Positions 6,326-14,318 of a stretch of 15,497 nucleotides of DNA are shown in pieces. Numbering within the stretch: position 1 is the first letter of the stretch; each line of letters starts with the position of its first letter. The stretch lies in contig JAFGVM010000093.1 in NCBI GenBank assembly GCA_016937995.1, positions 1-15,497 on the forward strand. The letters run 5' to 3'. The notes below the pieces were generated by a model. That model saw nothing but the letters and a program-made list of their open reading frames with translations, did not search any database and was not told where the DNA came from. Source of the DNA: Candidatus Delongbacteria bacterium (GTDB lineage: Bacteria > UBA4055). The translations under genes were made by a program, and so were the position numbers.

Positions 6326-6379
6326 TATTGGACATTCCTGCCTGTCCCGATTTATCGGGATGTTGGTTATTGGATATTC
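6326..6379. repeat. TCCCGAT hairpin flanked by TATTGGAYATTC direct repeats
   Basis: A perfect 7-bp hairpin TCCCGAT-TT-ATCGGGA (6345-6360) is bracketed by TATTGGACATTC (6326-6337) and TATTGGATATTC (6368-6379), which differ at one base. It ends 6 bp past the antiporter stop, so it could also stop or stabilise that transcript, although no T-run follows. Confidence 0.6.
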
Positions 6380-6385
6380 ATTCTT

Positions 6386-8521
6386 TTATAATTTGAAGAA
6401 TTCCCAGACTTGACCCTGAGAAGTCCTAGAAAGCAGATCATCCACAAATTCTTTCTTATGAAGATAGGTTGATATTCCTGCTAAAACCCTGATATGCGGG
6501 TCATTCTTTTTTGTTGATGAAACAAGCAATATGATAACCTTTGTAGGCAAACCATCTATAGAGTCAAAATCAATTCCATTTTTTTTAAAACCAACTGCCA
6601 GTTGAACCTGTTCAGTTCCCTCTGTTCTTGCATGTGGTATTGCAAGACCATTCTGCATACCTGTGCTGATAACACTTTCTCTTGCCATCACTTCATTAAA
6701 GATATCATCCTTATTTATGATCTTCCCGTTCTTTTCCAAAAGATCAACTAGCTCTCTGATCACTTCTTCTTTTGTATTTCCTTTAAGGTCCATTTCTATA
6801 CAATTCGGATCCAATATCTTTGTAATATCAATATTTACTCTGGCTTTTTTATCGGGCATTACAGTTTTTCTCAACTCATCTGGATTGGTCATGTCCTTTA
6901 ATTTATCGAGATTATATTTCAATTTCATGAATGATTCATAGATCATTGTTCTTACAAATGACATATCCTCAGCTTTAGTATTGAAAATTATCCTATCTGA
7001 AAATTTATCAAGCCTTACAAAAATATCATCCTTTCTAATATGGTAAATTTCATAATCCAATGTCATTTTGTTGATAAAGAAACCTTCATTGTCGAAATAT
7101 TTTATAATATACGATTCAAAGAACTCAGTTCTTTCGGAATTATCCAAATACAATTCATATGATTCACTTGTCATATCTTTTACTTCTTTTCTAGTTCCGC
7201 GTTTTTTATCTTTCAATACCATATTGAGTAGTGGTGGGGGAATTAATATACTCATAAGGATCATCAGTATTACTATTCCATAGATCTCGGAGTCAATGAA
7301 ATTGTTTGATAGACCAATACCTGCTATAATAAAGCCTACTTCACCTCTGGGGACCATCCCTAAACCGATCCGTAAACTTCCCAGCTTATTAAAACCGGTA
7401 AATAATGCGGGAATACCGCAACCGAATATTTTTCCAAGAATAGCAACAATACCATAAGCAAAACCGATATATAACATTTTACTGTCAATGGCGTTAATAT
7501 TTACCAACATACCCATAACGGTAAAAAATATAGGAACAAAAAATACTTTCAATGGATGGATAGTGTCTTGAATAACATAATTAATATCAGTATTTGATAA
7601 GGTTAATCCCATTACATAGGCACCTATTATCATTGCAAGACCTGCGCTTTCAAATATTCCTGCTAAAAACAATGCAAATCCGAATGATAGAACGGTGAAA
7701 GTATATTTATCTTTAAATATTTTGAGGAACTTACTTATCTTATTCGACAAAAGTAATCCTACCACTGTAAATCCAATCCAAACAATGACAGCTTTGAATG
7801 AGATCACACTTATCTCCACCCAATCAATAGCCCCACCCACCGTAACCACAGTCGAAACACCTAAGATGACAGCCAACAAAATAATACCTAACACATCATC
7901 TATTATAGCTGCTGATAAGATCGTAACACCTTCTGGTGACTCCATATATTTTTTCTTTGATAATATCCTAGCAGTTAACCCGACAGAAGTAGCTGTACTT
8001 ATTACACCGAGAAACAAACATTTTGGATCCAAAAAATGAAGATCGAAAAGATACATTCCTGCTAAAACACCCGGAAAGAAAGTACCAACAAGTCCTCCGA
8101 TCCCAACTATAGAACCGGTAATTGAATATTTTTTTAATAAATTGATGTCCGTTTCCAACCCTGCTATGAATAGTAACATAATGGATGCTATTACAGATAC
8201 TCCATATATCTCCGAACTAATTGGAATTGCTCCATCATTCAAAGGGAAAAAGCCATTCGGGAATCCTAAAAAAGGAAGAGGAATCTTCCCAAGCATATAC
8301 GGACCTATCAATATCCCGGCAGTCAATTCACCCAGTGTAGTAGGTAAATTAAACTTTTCAAATAAAAGTCCGAATCCTCTTGCAGCAAATATTATCAGTC
8401 CAAGATGAAAAACAAAAGAGGTCATTAAATGTATAATGTTATCCTGCTTGGGAACATGCTCCGATGCAAAGATCATTGTTGAAGACAGTAGAACATAGAC
8501 TACAATATTTTTTAAGTTCAT
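6386..8521 (-). CDS. Cation:proton antiporter fused to a PTS EIIA domain
   Basis: This encodes 711 residues. An N-terminal signal-like segment (1-20) precedes a CPA2/Kef-like antiporter region of about 12 membrane segments (30-435). It includes LPTTLGELTAGILIGP, GLETDINLL, the paired acids AAIIDDVLGI (D208-D209) expected for ion exchange, and PRGEVGFI (391-398). A soluble linker (440-560) leads to a fructose/nitrogen-type EIIA domain (565-711) with GLAIPHAR, where His630 is the usual phosphorylation site. Such fusions are known. The likely role is monovalent cation/proton exchange gated by phosphorylation or nutrient state, which is inference. The start overlaps the upstream lipoprotein stop as ATGA, so translation is probably coupled. 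No convincing ribosome binding site is visible. Confidence 0.9.
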   Translation of the reverse strand: MNLKNIVVYVLLSSTMIFASEHVPKQDNIIHLMTSFVFHLGLIIFAARGFGLLFEKFNLPTTLGELTAGILIGPYMLGKIPLPFLGFPNGFFPLNDGAIPISSEIYGVSVIASIMLLFIAGLETDINLLKKYSITGSIVGIGGLVGTFFPGVLAGMYLFDLHFLDPKCLFLGVISTATSVGLTARILSKKKYMESPEGVTILSAAIIDDVLGIILLAVILGVSTVVTVGGAIDWVEISVISFKAVIVWIGFTVVGLLLSNKISKFLKIFKDKYTFTVLSFGFALFLAGIFESAGLAMIIGAYVMGLTLSNTDINYVIQDTIHPLKVFFVPIFFTVMGMLVNINAIDSKMLYIGFAYGIVAILGKIFGCGIPALFTGFNKLGSLRIGLGMVPRGEVGFIIAGIGLSNNFIDSEIYGIVILMILMSILIPPPLLNMVLKDKKRGTRKEVKDMTSESYELYLDNSERTEFFESYIIKYFDNEGFFINKMTLDYEIYHIRKDDIFVRLDKFSDRIIFNTKAEDMSFVRTMIYESFMKLKYNLDKLKDMTNPDELRKTVMPDKKARVNIDITKILDPNCIEMDLKGNTKEEVIRELVDLLEKNGKIINKDDIFNEVMARESVISTGMQNGLAIPHARTEGTEQVQLAVGFKKNGIDFDSIDGLPTKVIILLVSSTKKNDPHIRVLAGISTYLHKKEFVDDLLSRTSQGQVWEFFKL

Positions 8522-9348
8522 TTAAAATTTTCCAGATTTTTTATGATTATCTTTCCACGGATATAATCATAAAGATAAACATTGTTTTTGTCAATAGCCG
8601 AAGAATAGATATCTGTAGAGGATAAATCTATATCTGTAGTTTTTTTTGAATGCTGTAAAGATACTTCAATTGTAAAAATTGCAAGCTTACCATTTTCGTT
8701 AGTTAAAATGACCGGTCTATCTTCAACTATAGACATATTCCCGTAGTTGTTTTCAGACGGAAGGAATATTTCATTCAACTTATTCAGATCACAGTCAAAT
8801 ATTGCTAAGATTTTGGTAGAGTTATCAATAACATATATTTTTTCAGATGCAACAGATAATGAACTCTGACCGAATTTTGATCCATTGGAATTTGAAGAAC
8901 TTATATTTATTTCGGATATTTTTTTTGATTTAGTGTTGATCGAATAGAGCATTTGACCTTCCTGATTTGACCTGGAAGTGACTATCAGATCATTTCCTAT
9001 CTTCGCAATTTTATCCGGGCTGAATACTTTAAAAGTATCAACAATAGAATTATCTTTTAACTTAAATATTTCATCGTAAGTATTCGAATAGTAAATATCT
9101 TCACCGTCTAAAACAAAATCCAGCACAAAGTCCCTTCCATTTATATCAATATCTGAGACTGTTACTAGAGAATCACCATCTATCTTCTGAATAGATGAAT
9201 TCGTGGAATTTAGAACATACGGTTCATTATCATACAATTTGATCATGTTTATTGCACCATGAGAAGAAGTATCAATGATAATGTCTTCCTGAATTGAACT
9301 GCATGAAACAAGTATGAGTAAAAAAGCGATTAAAAATAGAATTTTCAT
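8518..9348 (-). CDS. Predicted lipoprotein with beta-propeller-like repeats
   Basis: This encodes 276 residues. The signal is short and hydrophobic, with lipobox LVSC and lipidated Cys16. The mature protein is nearly all beta. Blades recur about every 40 residues: DGEDIYYSNTYDEIFKL, GNDLIVTSRSNQEGQMLYSI, SEKIYVIDNSTKILAIF, NGKLAIFTI and KNNVYLYDYIRGKIII. These suggest a small propeller sensing or binding something at the membrane. It lies 20 bp after the beta-helix gene and overlaps the antiporter by four bases (ATGA), so the three look like one operon. No obvious ribosome binding site precedes its ATG. It is the only gene here ending in TGA; reading through that TGA would add just two residues before a TAA. 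Confidence 0.8.
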   Translation of the reverse strand: MKILFLIAFLLILVSCSSIQEDIIIDTSSHGAINMIKLYDNEPYVLNSTNSSIQKIDGDSLVTVSDIDINGRDFVLDFVLDGEDIYYSNTYDEIFKLKDNSIVDTFKVFSPDKIAKIGNDLIVTSRSNQEGQMLYSINTKSKKISEINISSSNSNGSKFGQSSLSVASEKIYVIDNSTKILAIFDCDLNKLNEIFLPSENNYGNMSIVEDRPVILTNENGKLAIFTIEVSLQHSKKTTDIDLSSTDIYSSAIDKNNVYLYDYIRGKIIIKNLENFK

Positions 9349-9368
9349 AATTTATTATTACATTCTTG

Positions 9369-10769
9369 TTATTTCAACAGTAAAAATTTACCGTTCATGG
9401 TCTTATCGGGCATTGCAACCTTGACAAAATAAAGACCTGAAACATACTTGTCAAGCATCAGGTCATATTCATTCGATCCCTTTCTTGCATTACTATACTC
9501 GATCTTCTCGAGAAGATCACCCTTGATACTATAAATAAATATATCCGCTGTACAATTATCCTGAGCAGAAAATGTTATCCTGGTTGCTGGATTTGCAGGA
9601 TTTGGATAAATAGTTAACAGATCTGTGCTTATTGGAGTATTCGCTATGGATGTTGGTGTCTGATCCTCAAAAGCTCCCATGTCAACTTTATTATTAACAA
9701 TTCTTGGATTACCGAGAAGATCGAACTCGGGATGGTTCAAATTAAATTCAGCACCTGCTCCTGCATCCTCACAGACGGAATTATCTAATAGAATCCCTGG
9801 TAAATGTTGAGTATCATCAAATGATGGATCTCTGTCTATATTACCATTATATCTCTCTATTCCTTCAATATTATTGTTATACGTAAAATATTCTTTATTG
9901 TAGTGAATTTGCGAAATTAATCCACCGGGACTGTTCCTGATAATATTGTTCACAAAATATGGTTTTGATCTGAATGTAAATATTGCTCCAGGGACATAAA
10001 GTCCATTAAATTCAGATATATAATTATCAATCGCAGTATTATTATAGAAAAAAGAATAAGAATTAATAAAACAAGCTACAGGTCCATTATAACGGGCATA
10101 ATTTTCATAGAATAGATTATTGTTGATCTTAGCCTGAGTGTTTACTGCTCCTATAGCTGCACCATAATTTGCAGAATTATAACGAAAAATATTATTTTCA
10201 ACTGTCAGTTTGGAAAAATTACTTATAACTAATGCACCTCCATAGTATTTTGTAATATTCCATTCATCATACTCGATCTTCTTTGCATATTCTATAACAC
10301 AATATTTGATCGAAGAACTGTCATTTGTTGAGAGAGTATTGTTGAATAAAATGCCTTTCCAGGATCCATTAACAACAGTAAAATCATCAACCGGATCAGG
10401 TTTTTCTGCTGTGAATACTATTCTTTCATCAGGTGTTCCTTCAGCTATAAGAGTTCCCTGAACATCTAAACAGTAAGGACCGGTAAAATTAAATACTGTT
10501 CCGGGTGAAATATTCAGAGTAATACTATCTTCAACAGTGATATCTCCAGTAACTGAAACAGAGTCAGCTCTTATCACAGTATTCCTGCTTATATTTCCAT
10601 GTAGCTCTACCCTATCACCTTCAATTTGATCGTTATATATTTTCTCCTGCTTAGTTTCTTTCTCTTCCGGAATGTAATACGTTTCGCATCCATAACCGGT
10701 CGCAGGAGAACCATCTTCTAATCTGAAATCAAGATTATCCGGATCTTTCAGCTGAGGATCGATATTCAT
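9369..10769 (-). CDS. C-terminal part of a split beta-helix protein with a sorting-domain tail
   Basis: This encodes 466 residues from the first ATG. The opening MNIDPQLKDPDNLDFRLEDG is the usual closing motif of a parallel beta-helix, so the true reading begins upstream: the frame is open to 10820 and reads APPSEWTDAGSAPFNNI before that ATG. Residues 50-310 form a second beta-helix rich in NNxF and YNN turns, closed by IDRDPSF and VDMGAFE (363-369). Residues 380-466 are a sorting or FlgD-like tail (TIYPNPANPATRITF, VSGLYFVKV, KFLLLK), as found in type IX secretion substrates and FCB relatives. There is no signal peptide and no ribosome binding site at 10769, so independent translation is doubtful. 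It is in frame with the fragment at 10833-11495. Confidence 0.75.
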   Translation of the reverse strand: MNIDPQLKDPDNLDFRLEDGSPATGYGCETYYIPEEKETKQEKIYNDQIEGDRVELHGNISRNTVIRADSVSVTGDITVEDSITLNISPGTVFNFTGPYCLDVQGTLIAEGTPDERIVFTAEKPDPVDDFTVVNGSWKGILFNNTLSTNDSSSIKYCVIEYAKKIEYDEWNITKYYGGALVISNFSKLTVENNIFRYNSANYGAAIGAVNTQAKINNNLFYENYARYNGPVACFINSYSFFYNNTAIDNYISEFNGLYVPGAIFTFRSKPYFVNNIIRNSPGGLISQIHYNKEYFTYNNNIEGIERYNGNIDRDPSFDDTQHLPGILLDNSVCEDAGAGAEFNLNHPEFDLLGNPRIVNNKVDMGAFEDQTPTSIANTPISTDLLTIYPNPANPATRITFSAQDNCTADIFIYSIKGDLLEKIEYSNARKGSNEYDLMLDKYVSGLYFVKVAMPDKTMNGKFLLLK

Positions 10770-10832
10770 AATGTTATTAAAAGGTGCCGAACCGGCATCT
10801 GTCCACTCGGATGGTGGAGCTCAACCGTACTC

Positions 10833-11495
10833 TCAAAGCATAGAGAAGTGTACTAAGGGTTCATCTTCATAACGTTCGTTATAACTCCAATTATCTTGCA
10901 ATAAAGGATAACCATACCATTCAAAAGGAGAGAAGGCATAACTGGTACCTGTACGCAGATAATAAGATGGGATAGAATTGTTGAACGGAAAGTCAATGTC
11001 TGTTGAGATACAATTAACAACTAGATTATTATTCAGGAACATGTCTTTTCCTGCTCCGTCCATTCTGACTCCGTAATCGATCGAATTATAGAATGTAATA
11101 TTCCTGACTGATCCGTAAGGGATGTAATATCCGCCCATTCCGTCAGGTGAGCCGCAGTATCTGAGTGTTCCATTGATTATCACACAGCTGTCAATATCAA
11201 GTATGTTAGGCGTATTCCCGAATTGGATCTGACCATTTTTAAGATCAATGATCGCTCCATTCCCCTTTATTCTAACATTTATTTCGTTTACATAATCATC
11301 ATTAAAAGTAAAAGGATTATTAAAATAACCTAAAAAGAGTCCACCAGTATAAAGTTTTCCTTTTTCCAGAACTACAAGCTTATCATATCCCTCACCGGGA
11401 CCTGATCGGTCAAATGCTTCCTTCAAGGTCATTGATGATATGTTTACGAGCATGATCAGTAATGTTAGTATGAATGATCTCACCAAGACTCCCAT
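10833..11495 (-). CDS. N-terminal part of a split secreted beta-helix protein
   Basis: This encodes 220 residues up to the first TGA. A signal peptide (RSFILTLLIMLVNISS) leads into a right-handed beta-helix fold with short repeating strands: NVRIKGNGAIIDLKNGQIQF, CVIINGTLRYCGSPDG, GSVRNITFYNSIDYGVRMDG and DMFLNNNLVVNC. This resembles polysaccharide- or surface-associated helix proteins; no catalytic motif is visible. The start is uncertain. The ATG at 11495 has no ribosome binding site, whereas GTG at 11481-11483 follows GGGAG by 5 nt and still leaves the whole signal peptide. The C-terminal sorting tail is missing from this fragment and lies beyond the TGA codons. It heads the operon with the lipoprotein and antiporter. 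Confidence 0.7.
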   Translation of the reverse strand: MGVLVRSFILTLLIMLVNISSMTLKEAFDRSGPGEGYDKLVVLEKGKLYTGGLFLGYFNNPFTFNDDYVNEINVRIKGNGAIIDLKNGQIQFGNTPNILDIDSCVIINGTLRYCGSPDGMGGYYIPYGSVRNITFYNSIDYGVRMDGAGKDMFLNNNLVVNCISTDIDFPFNNSIPSYYLRTGTSYAFSPFEWYGYPLLQDNWSYNERYEDEPLVHFSML

Positions 11496-11510
11496 TTATT
11501 GTTTTCACAT

Positions 11511-11539
11511 AAAGTAAAATATTATTCAAAAGGAATCAA
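11511..11539 (-). promoter_or_regulatory. Possible promoter of the beta-helix operon
   Basis: On the minus strand TTGATT (11539-11534) and TACTTT (11516-11511) are spaced 17 bp. Initiation near 11504 would leave a leader of about 20 nt for the GTG start at 11483 but only about 9 nt for the ATG at 11495. That mildly favours the GTG. The -10 is poor. Confidence 0.3.
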
Positions 11540-11566
11540 GTTGAATTAATGGTGTTTTATCCAAAC

Positions 11567-11590
11567 TACCTCCTCTGTGACTCTGTGAGA
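11567..11590. repeat. CTCTGTGACTCTGTGAGA short direct repeat
   Basis: In the divergent gap between the beta-helix operon and the HEAT/GND gene, CTACCTCCTCTGTGACTCTGTGAGA contains CTCTGTGA twice in tandem (one base apart). Similar strings recur in other FCB genomes from my general recollection, which I cannot verify here. No gene lies in this gap. Confidence 0.35.
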
Positions 11591-11607
11591 ACAAAATATT
11601 TAATCTT

Positions 11608-11636
11608 TTGCTTATTATACAGATTTTTCGTAAAAT
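11608..11636 (+). promoter_or_regulatory. Promoter of the HEAT/GND-repeat gene
   Basis: TTGCTT (11608-11613) and TAAAAT (11631-11636) are spaced by exactly 17 bp. A start near 11643 leaves a leader of about 20 nt carrying the AAAGGGA ribosome binding site. Confidence 0.5.
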
Positions 11637-11662
11637 AAACCTAATCCAAAAAAGGGAATTAT

Positions 11663-14194
11663 ATGAAATATTTACTTCTTACATTATTGACAGCTGCTTT
11701 ATTACTTTCAGCAAATGAATATCAAACCTCCAAATACGATACTTTATTTATAAAAGCTTCAGCATCATATCATAATCATCAGAAATATGTAGAACCTGCA
11801 AGATTGCAGATAATCGAACTTGGTGAAGAGATAATGCCGTTCCTTGTTGAGCAGGTTGGCAGCAGACAGCCCAGAGAATATCATGCTATGAGAGATCTTT
11901 TCGGTAGGATCGACAGTAAAAATTCATCCAGGTATTTGATGGATAAGATCAGGCTTATGGACAAGAAGACTTATGGGACAGCAGTGGAATTTCTTGGAAG
12001 ATCAGGTTATAAAAAAGGTCTTGAATTCCTGGCTCCATTTTTACAGGAAGATTCAACCTGGATAAAACTTTCAACTCTGAAAGGAATTGGTGATCTTAAA
12101 GATCCTGCTTCATTAAAATATTTGAGACCTTTTAAAGAAGATAATGATTTTAAAATACGATGGCATACTGCCGCAGCTCTGGGTAAAATAAATACAATTG
12201 AAGCCGACAGAGAACTTGTTTCTATGCTGAATGACAGTTTACAGCTTGTATCCCACACAGCTTTGCACTACCTGGATAATCATTTGAAAAAAGATTCAGT
12301 CGGTATAAGATTCAAAGTTATTTCAAGAACAATGGATTCACCTTTGATCAAGCTGTTACAACAGAAGTACATTGAGAACAAAGTAGTTGATCTTATCTCA
12401 GAGAAAAAGATAGAAACTTCAACTCAGGACACTATTAAACTGATGACAATAAATGATCTTGTTTCTGATAATTCAGTGATATATAATGCTTTAGGGCAAA
12501 TTTATATGGATAAGAATGATTACTTCTTACCAGTGAAGACAGAAAAAGAGTTATTCCTCTTCCCTTCTGTAGCAGAAATGTTCGAAGATCCGATGAAACA
12601 GATATCTGTTCCTGAAAAAACTAAAGATGATTACAAAGATTTCCCAAATATTGATTTTTCAAATCTATCGCAAGAATTCAATGCTTCAACTGAGAATAAT
12701 GAAATAAAAGAAATCGATCTGAATATTTTCACTTACAAAGCTAAAGAAGTTCAGATTATTTTCGATAAGACATGGGAAAAGTATCCTGACATGAAAAAGA
12801 TCATCGATAAGATATCTAATCCTGTAACAGAGGAACGATCTAAAGAAACGGCCGATAAAAGCTCTGATGGACTTGAGGATGATGATATTTCAGTAATGAT
12901 CAGATCAAGGCTAAACGAAAGAAAATATTCTGAAGAAAGTAAAAAATTCTACAAAGAGACTTTAAAAGATATTCAATTACAATATATCATTGAAGCCGGG
13001 ATATCTTCCTACACAGATTTTCTTGGACTGCTTGAGCATTGTAAAAAGAACAAACTTGAAGCAACGACAATGGATACTTCTCTTGGTAGAATCGCTGTTG
13101 GAACTGATGGTGATGATATCTACGAAGGTGAATATTTTCTTATAATTGATCAGGTTGGAAATGACACTTACAAATTAGATAACAGCAAGAACAGATTCAA
13201 CTACATTATTGACCTGAAAGGAAATGACAGGTATATCTCTGCTGAATACGGACCGGCATCAACTTTTAACGGAATTTCATTACTCTATGAAGGTGAAGGT
13301 GATGATATCTATGAATGTACTAATAATTCTTTAGCTTTTGCTGAGTATGGTTTTGCAGTACTGCTTGAAGCAGGTGGAAATGATAAATATCTATCTCTGA
13401 AAAGCTCTCAGGCTTCAGCTTCTTTTGGCTATGCTTGTCTTTGGGATAACGGTGGAAATGACGTATATCTCGGAGAGGAAAAAACTCAGGCATTTGCAGG
13501 AGTAAGCGGATATTCAGTTCTTGTCGATGAGAACGGTAATGACAACTATACATTATCTGGGACACAGGTAGATGTTCTGAGATACAGTGATCACTTTATT
13601 TCAATGGGTCAGGGATTTTCTATAGGCGACAGGGATAATGCTGCCGGCGGAATGGCATTCCTTTTCGATAAACAGGGAAATGATAATTACATCTCTGATA
13701 TATTCGGTCAGGGAGGTGCTTACTGGTTCGCACTCGGAGTTCTCTATGACTTCAAAGGTAACGACAATTATATTTCATACCAATACTCTATAGGTTCCGG
13801 AGTTCACTTAGCTTTTGGCACAGTAATAGATCTTGAAGGTGATGACAGTTATAAATCCAAAGGTGTTTCCATAGGTTGCGGTCATGATTATGCCGGTGGA
13901 ATGTTCTTTGACCTAAAAGGTAATGACAGCTATCAGGCTGAATCCCTTTCAATAGGTGCGGGAAATGCTGATGCAATATCAATTTTCTTTGATGGGCAGG
14001 GTGACGATCTGTACGGAGCTCATCAGGCTAATACAATGGGCTGGTCAGACTGGAGAAGAGATACAGGCTATATAAGTTTATTCATCGAAATGTCAGGTAA
14101 TGATAAATACGGTTCTGCATTCGGAGCAAACAATCAGAAATGGTATCAAGCTACCTGGGGAGTTGGAATGGACTTTGATTTTAAGGTAAGGTAG
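11663..14194 (+). CDS. Exported HEAT-repeat protein with a GND-Y repeat solenoid
   Basis: This encodes 843 residues. A Sec signal (MKYLLLTLLTAALLLSA, cleavage near 17) is followed by HEAT-like helical repeats at about 40-220 (ELGEEIMPFLVEQV, STLKGIGDLKDPASLKYLRP, HTAAALGKINTIEADRELV). A charged helical linker extends to about 470. From 480 to 815 there are 13 copies of G-[ND]-D-x-Y at 483, 499, 520, 546, 572, 598, 625, 672, 699, 726, 753, 780 and 812. The spacing is 26-27 residues through most of the array, with one 20-residue insert after 625. Each copy sits in a strand-turn unit with Gly/Asp-rich turns, suggesting a beta-solenoid with a calcium-binding ladder. The function is unknown; an extracytoplasmic structural or binding role is inferred. 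The TAG stop lies inside a GTAGAGACG motif. Confidence 0.85.
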   Translation: MKYLLLTLLTAALLLSANEYQTSKYDTLFIKASASYHNHQKYVEPARLQIIELGEEIMPFLVEQVGSRQPREYHAMRDLFGRIDSKNSSRYLMDKIRLMDKKTYGTAVEFLGRSGYKKGLEFLAPFLQEDSTWIKLSTLKGIGDLKDPASLKYLRPFKEDNDFKIRWHTAAALGKINTIEADRELVSMLNDSLQLVSHTALHYLDNHLKKDSVGIRFKVISRTMDSPLIKLLQQKYIENKVVDLISEKKIETSTQDTIKLMTINDLVSDNSVIYNALGQIYMDKNDYFLPVKTEKELFLFPSVAEMFEDPMKQISVPEKTKDDYKDFPNIDFSNLSQEFNASTENNEIKEIDLNIFTYKAKEVQIIFDKTWEKYPDMKKIIDKISNPVTEERSKETADKSSDGLEDDDISVMIRSRLNERKYSEESKKFYKETLKDIQLQYIIEAGISSYTDFLGLLEHCKKNKLEATTMDTSLGRIAVGTDGDDIYEGEYFLIIDQVGNDTYKLDNSKNRFNYIIDLKGNDRYISAEYGPASTFNGISLLYEGEGDDIYECTNNSLAFAEYGFAVLLEAGGNDKYLSLKSSQASASFGYACLWDNGGNDVYLGEEKTQAFAGVSGYSVLVDENGNDNYTLSGTQVDVLRYSDHFISMGQGFSIGDRDNAAGGMAFLFDKQGNDNYISDIFGQGGAYWFALGVLYDFKGNDNYISYQYSIGSGVHLAFGTVIDLEGDDSYKSKGVSIGCGHDYAGGMFFDLKGNDSYQAESLSIGAGNADAISIFFDGQGDDLYGAHQANTMGWSDWRRDTGYISLFIEMSGNDKYGSAFGANNQKWYQATWGVGMDFDFKVR

Positions 14195-14201
14195 AGACGT
14201 T
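14191..14201 (+). repeat. Half-copy of the GTAGAGACG repeat at the stop of the 843-aa gene
   Basis: GTAGAGACGTT matches one arm of the palindromic family (compare GTAAAGACGTT at 5276). The gene's TAG stop (14192-14194) is bases 2-4 of the motif, exactly as at pyrH. No second arm follows. Confidence 0.5.
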
Positions 14202-14318
14202 GAATCTAAAATAAAGCTCGAAAATTTGCACTTTTACTTTTCAAATAATATTAACTTGCTTAAATATAAAACAGTTAGTAAATTCTATAAACCACAACAA
14301 ATAGGCATGTATTAATAA

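Larger units (their letters stand above)
9369..11495 (-). pseudogene. Single beta-helix gene interrupted by two in-frame TGA codons
   Basis: The whole span is one frame of 708 codons plus a TAA stop. It is broken only by TGA at 10833-10835 and TGA at 10821-10823, with Glu-Tyr-Gly between them. Joined, the protein has a signal peptide, a first beta-helix, a closing motif, a second beta-helix and a sorting tail, a complete secreted surface protein. Reading both as Trp gives ML-W-EYG-W-APPSEW, which fits the aromatic-rich context. There is no frameshift or other decay. TGG encodes Trp elsewhere in the gene and window, so the code looks standard. Either two point nonsense changes made a fresh pseudogene, or UGA is recoded here. 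I cannot decide from sequence alone. Confidence 0.6.

Noticed and set aside
6326-6379. TCCCGAT hairpin as a classical intrinsic terminator for the antiporter
   Set aside because: No T-run follows on either strand. It is kept only as a repeat feature.
10770-10832. Beta-helix halves as two genuinely separate genes
   Set aside because: They share one frame, the gap is itself coding-like (APPSEWTDAGSAPFNNI), the second half has no ribosome binding site, and each half lacks an end the other has.
12007-12258. Minus-strand frames inside the 843-aa gene (also 13320-13565, 13788-13982)
   Set aside because: They lie within a well-supported gene on the other strand and look like by-products of its repeats.
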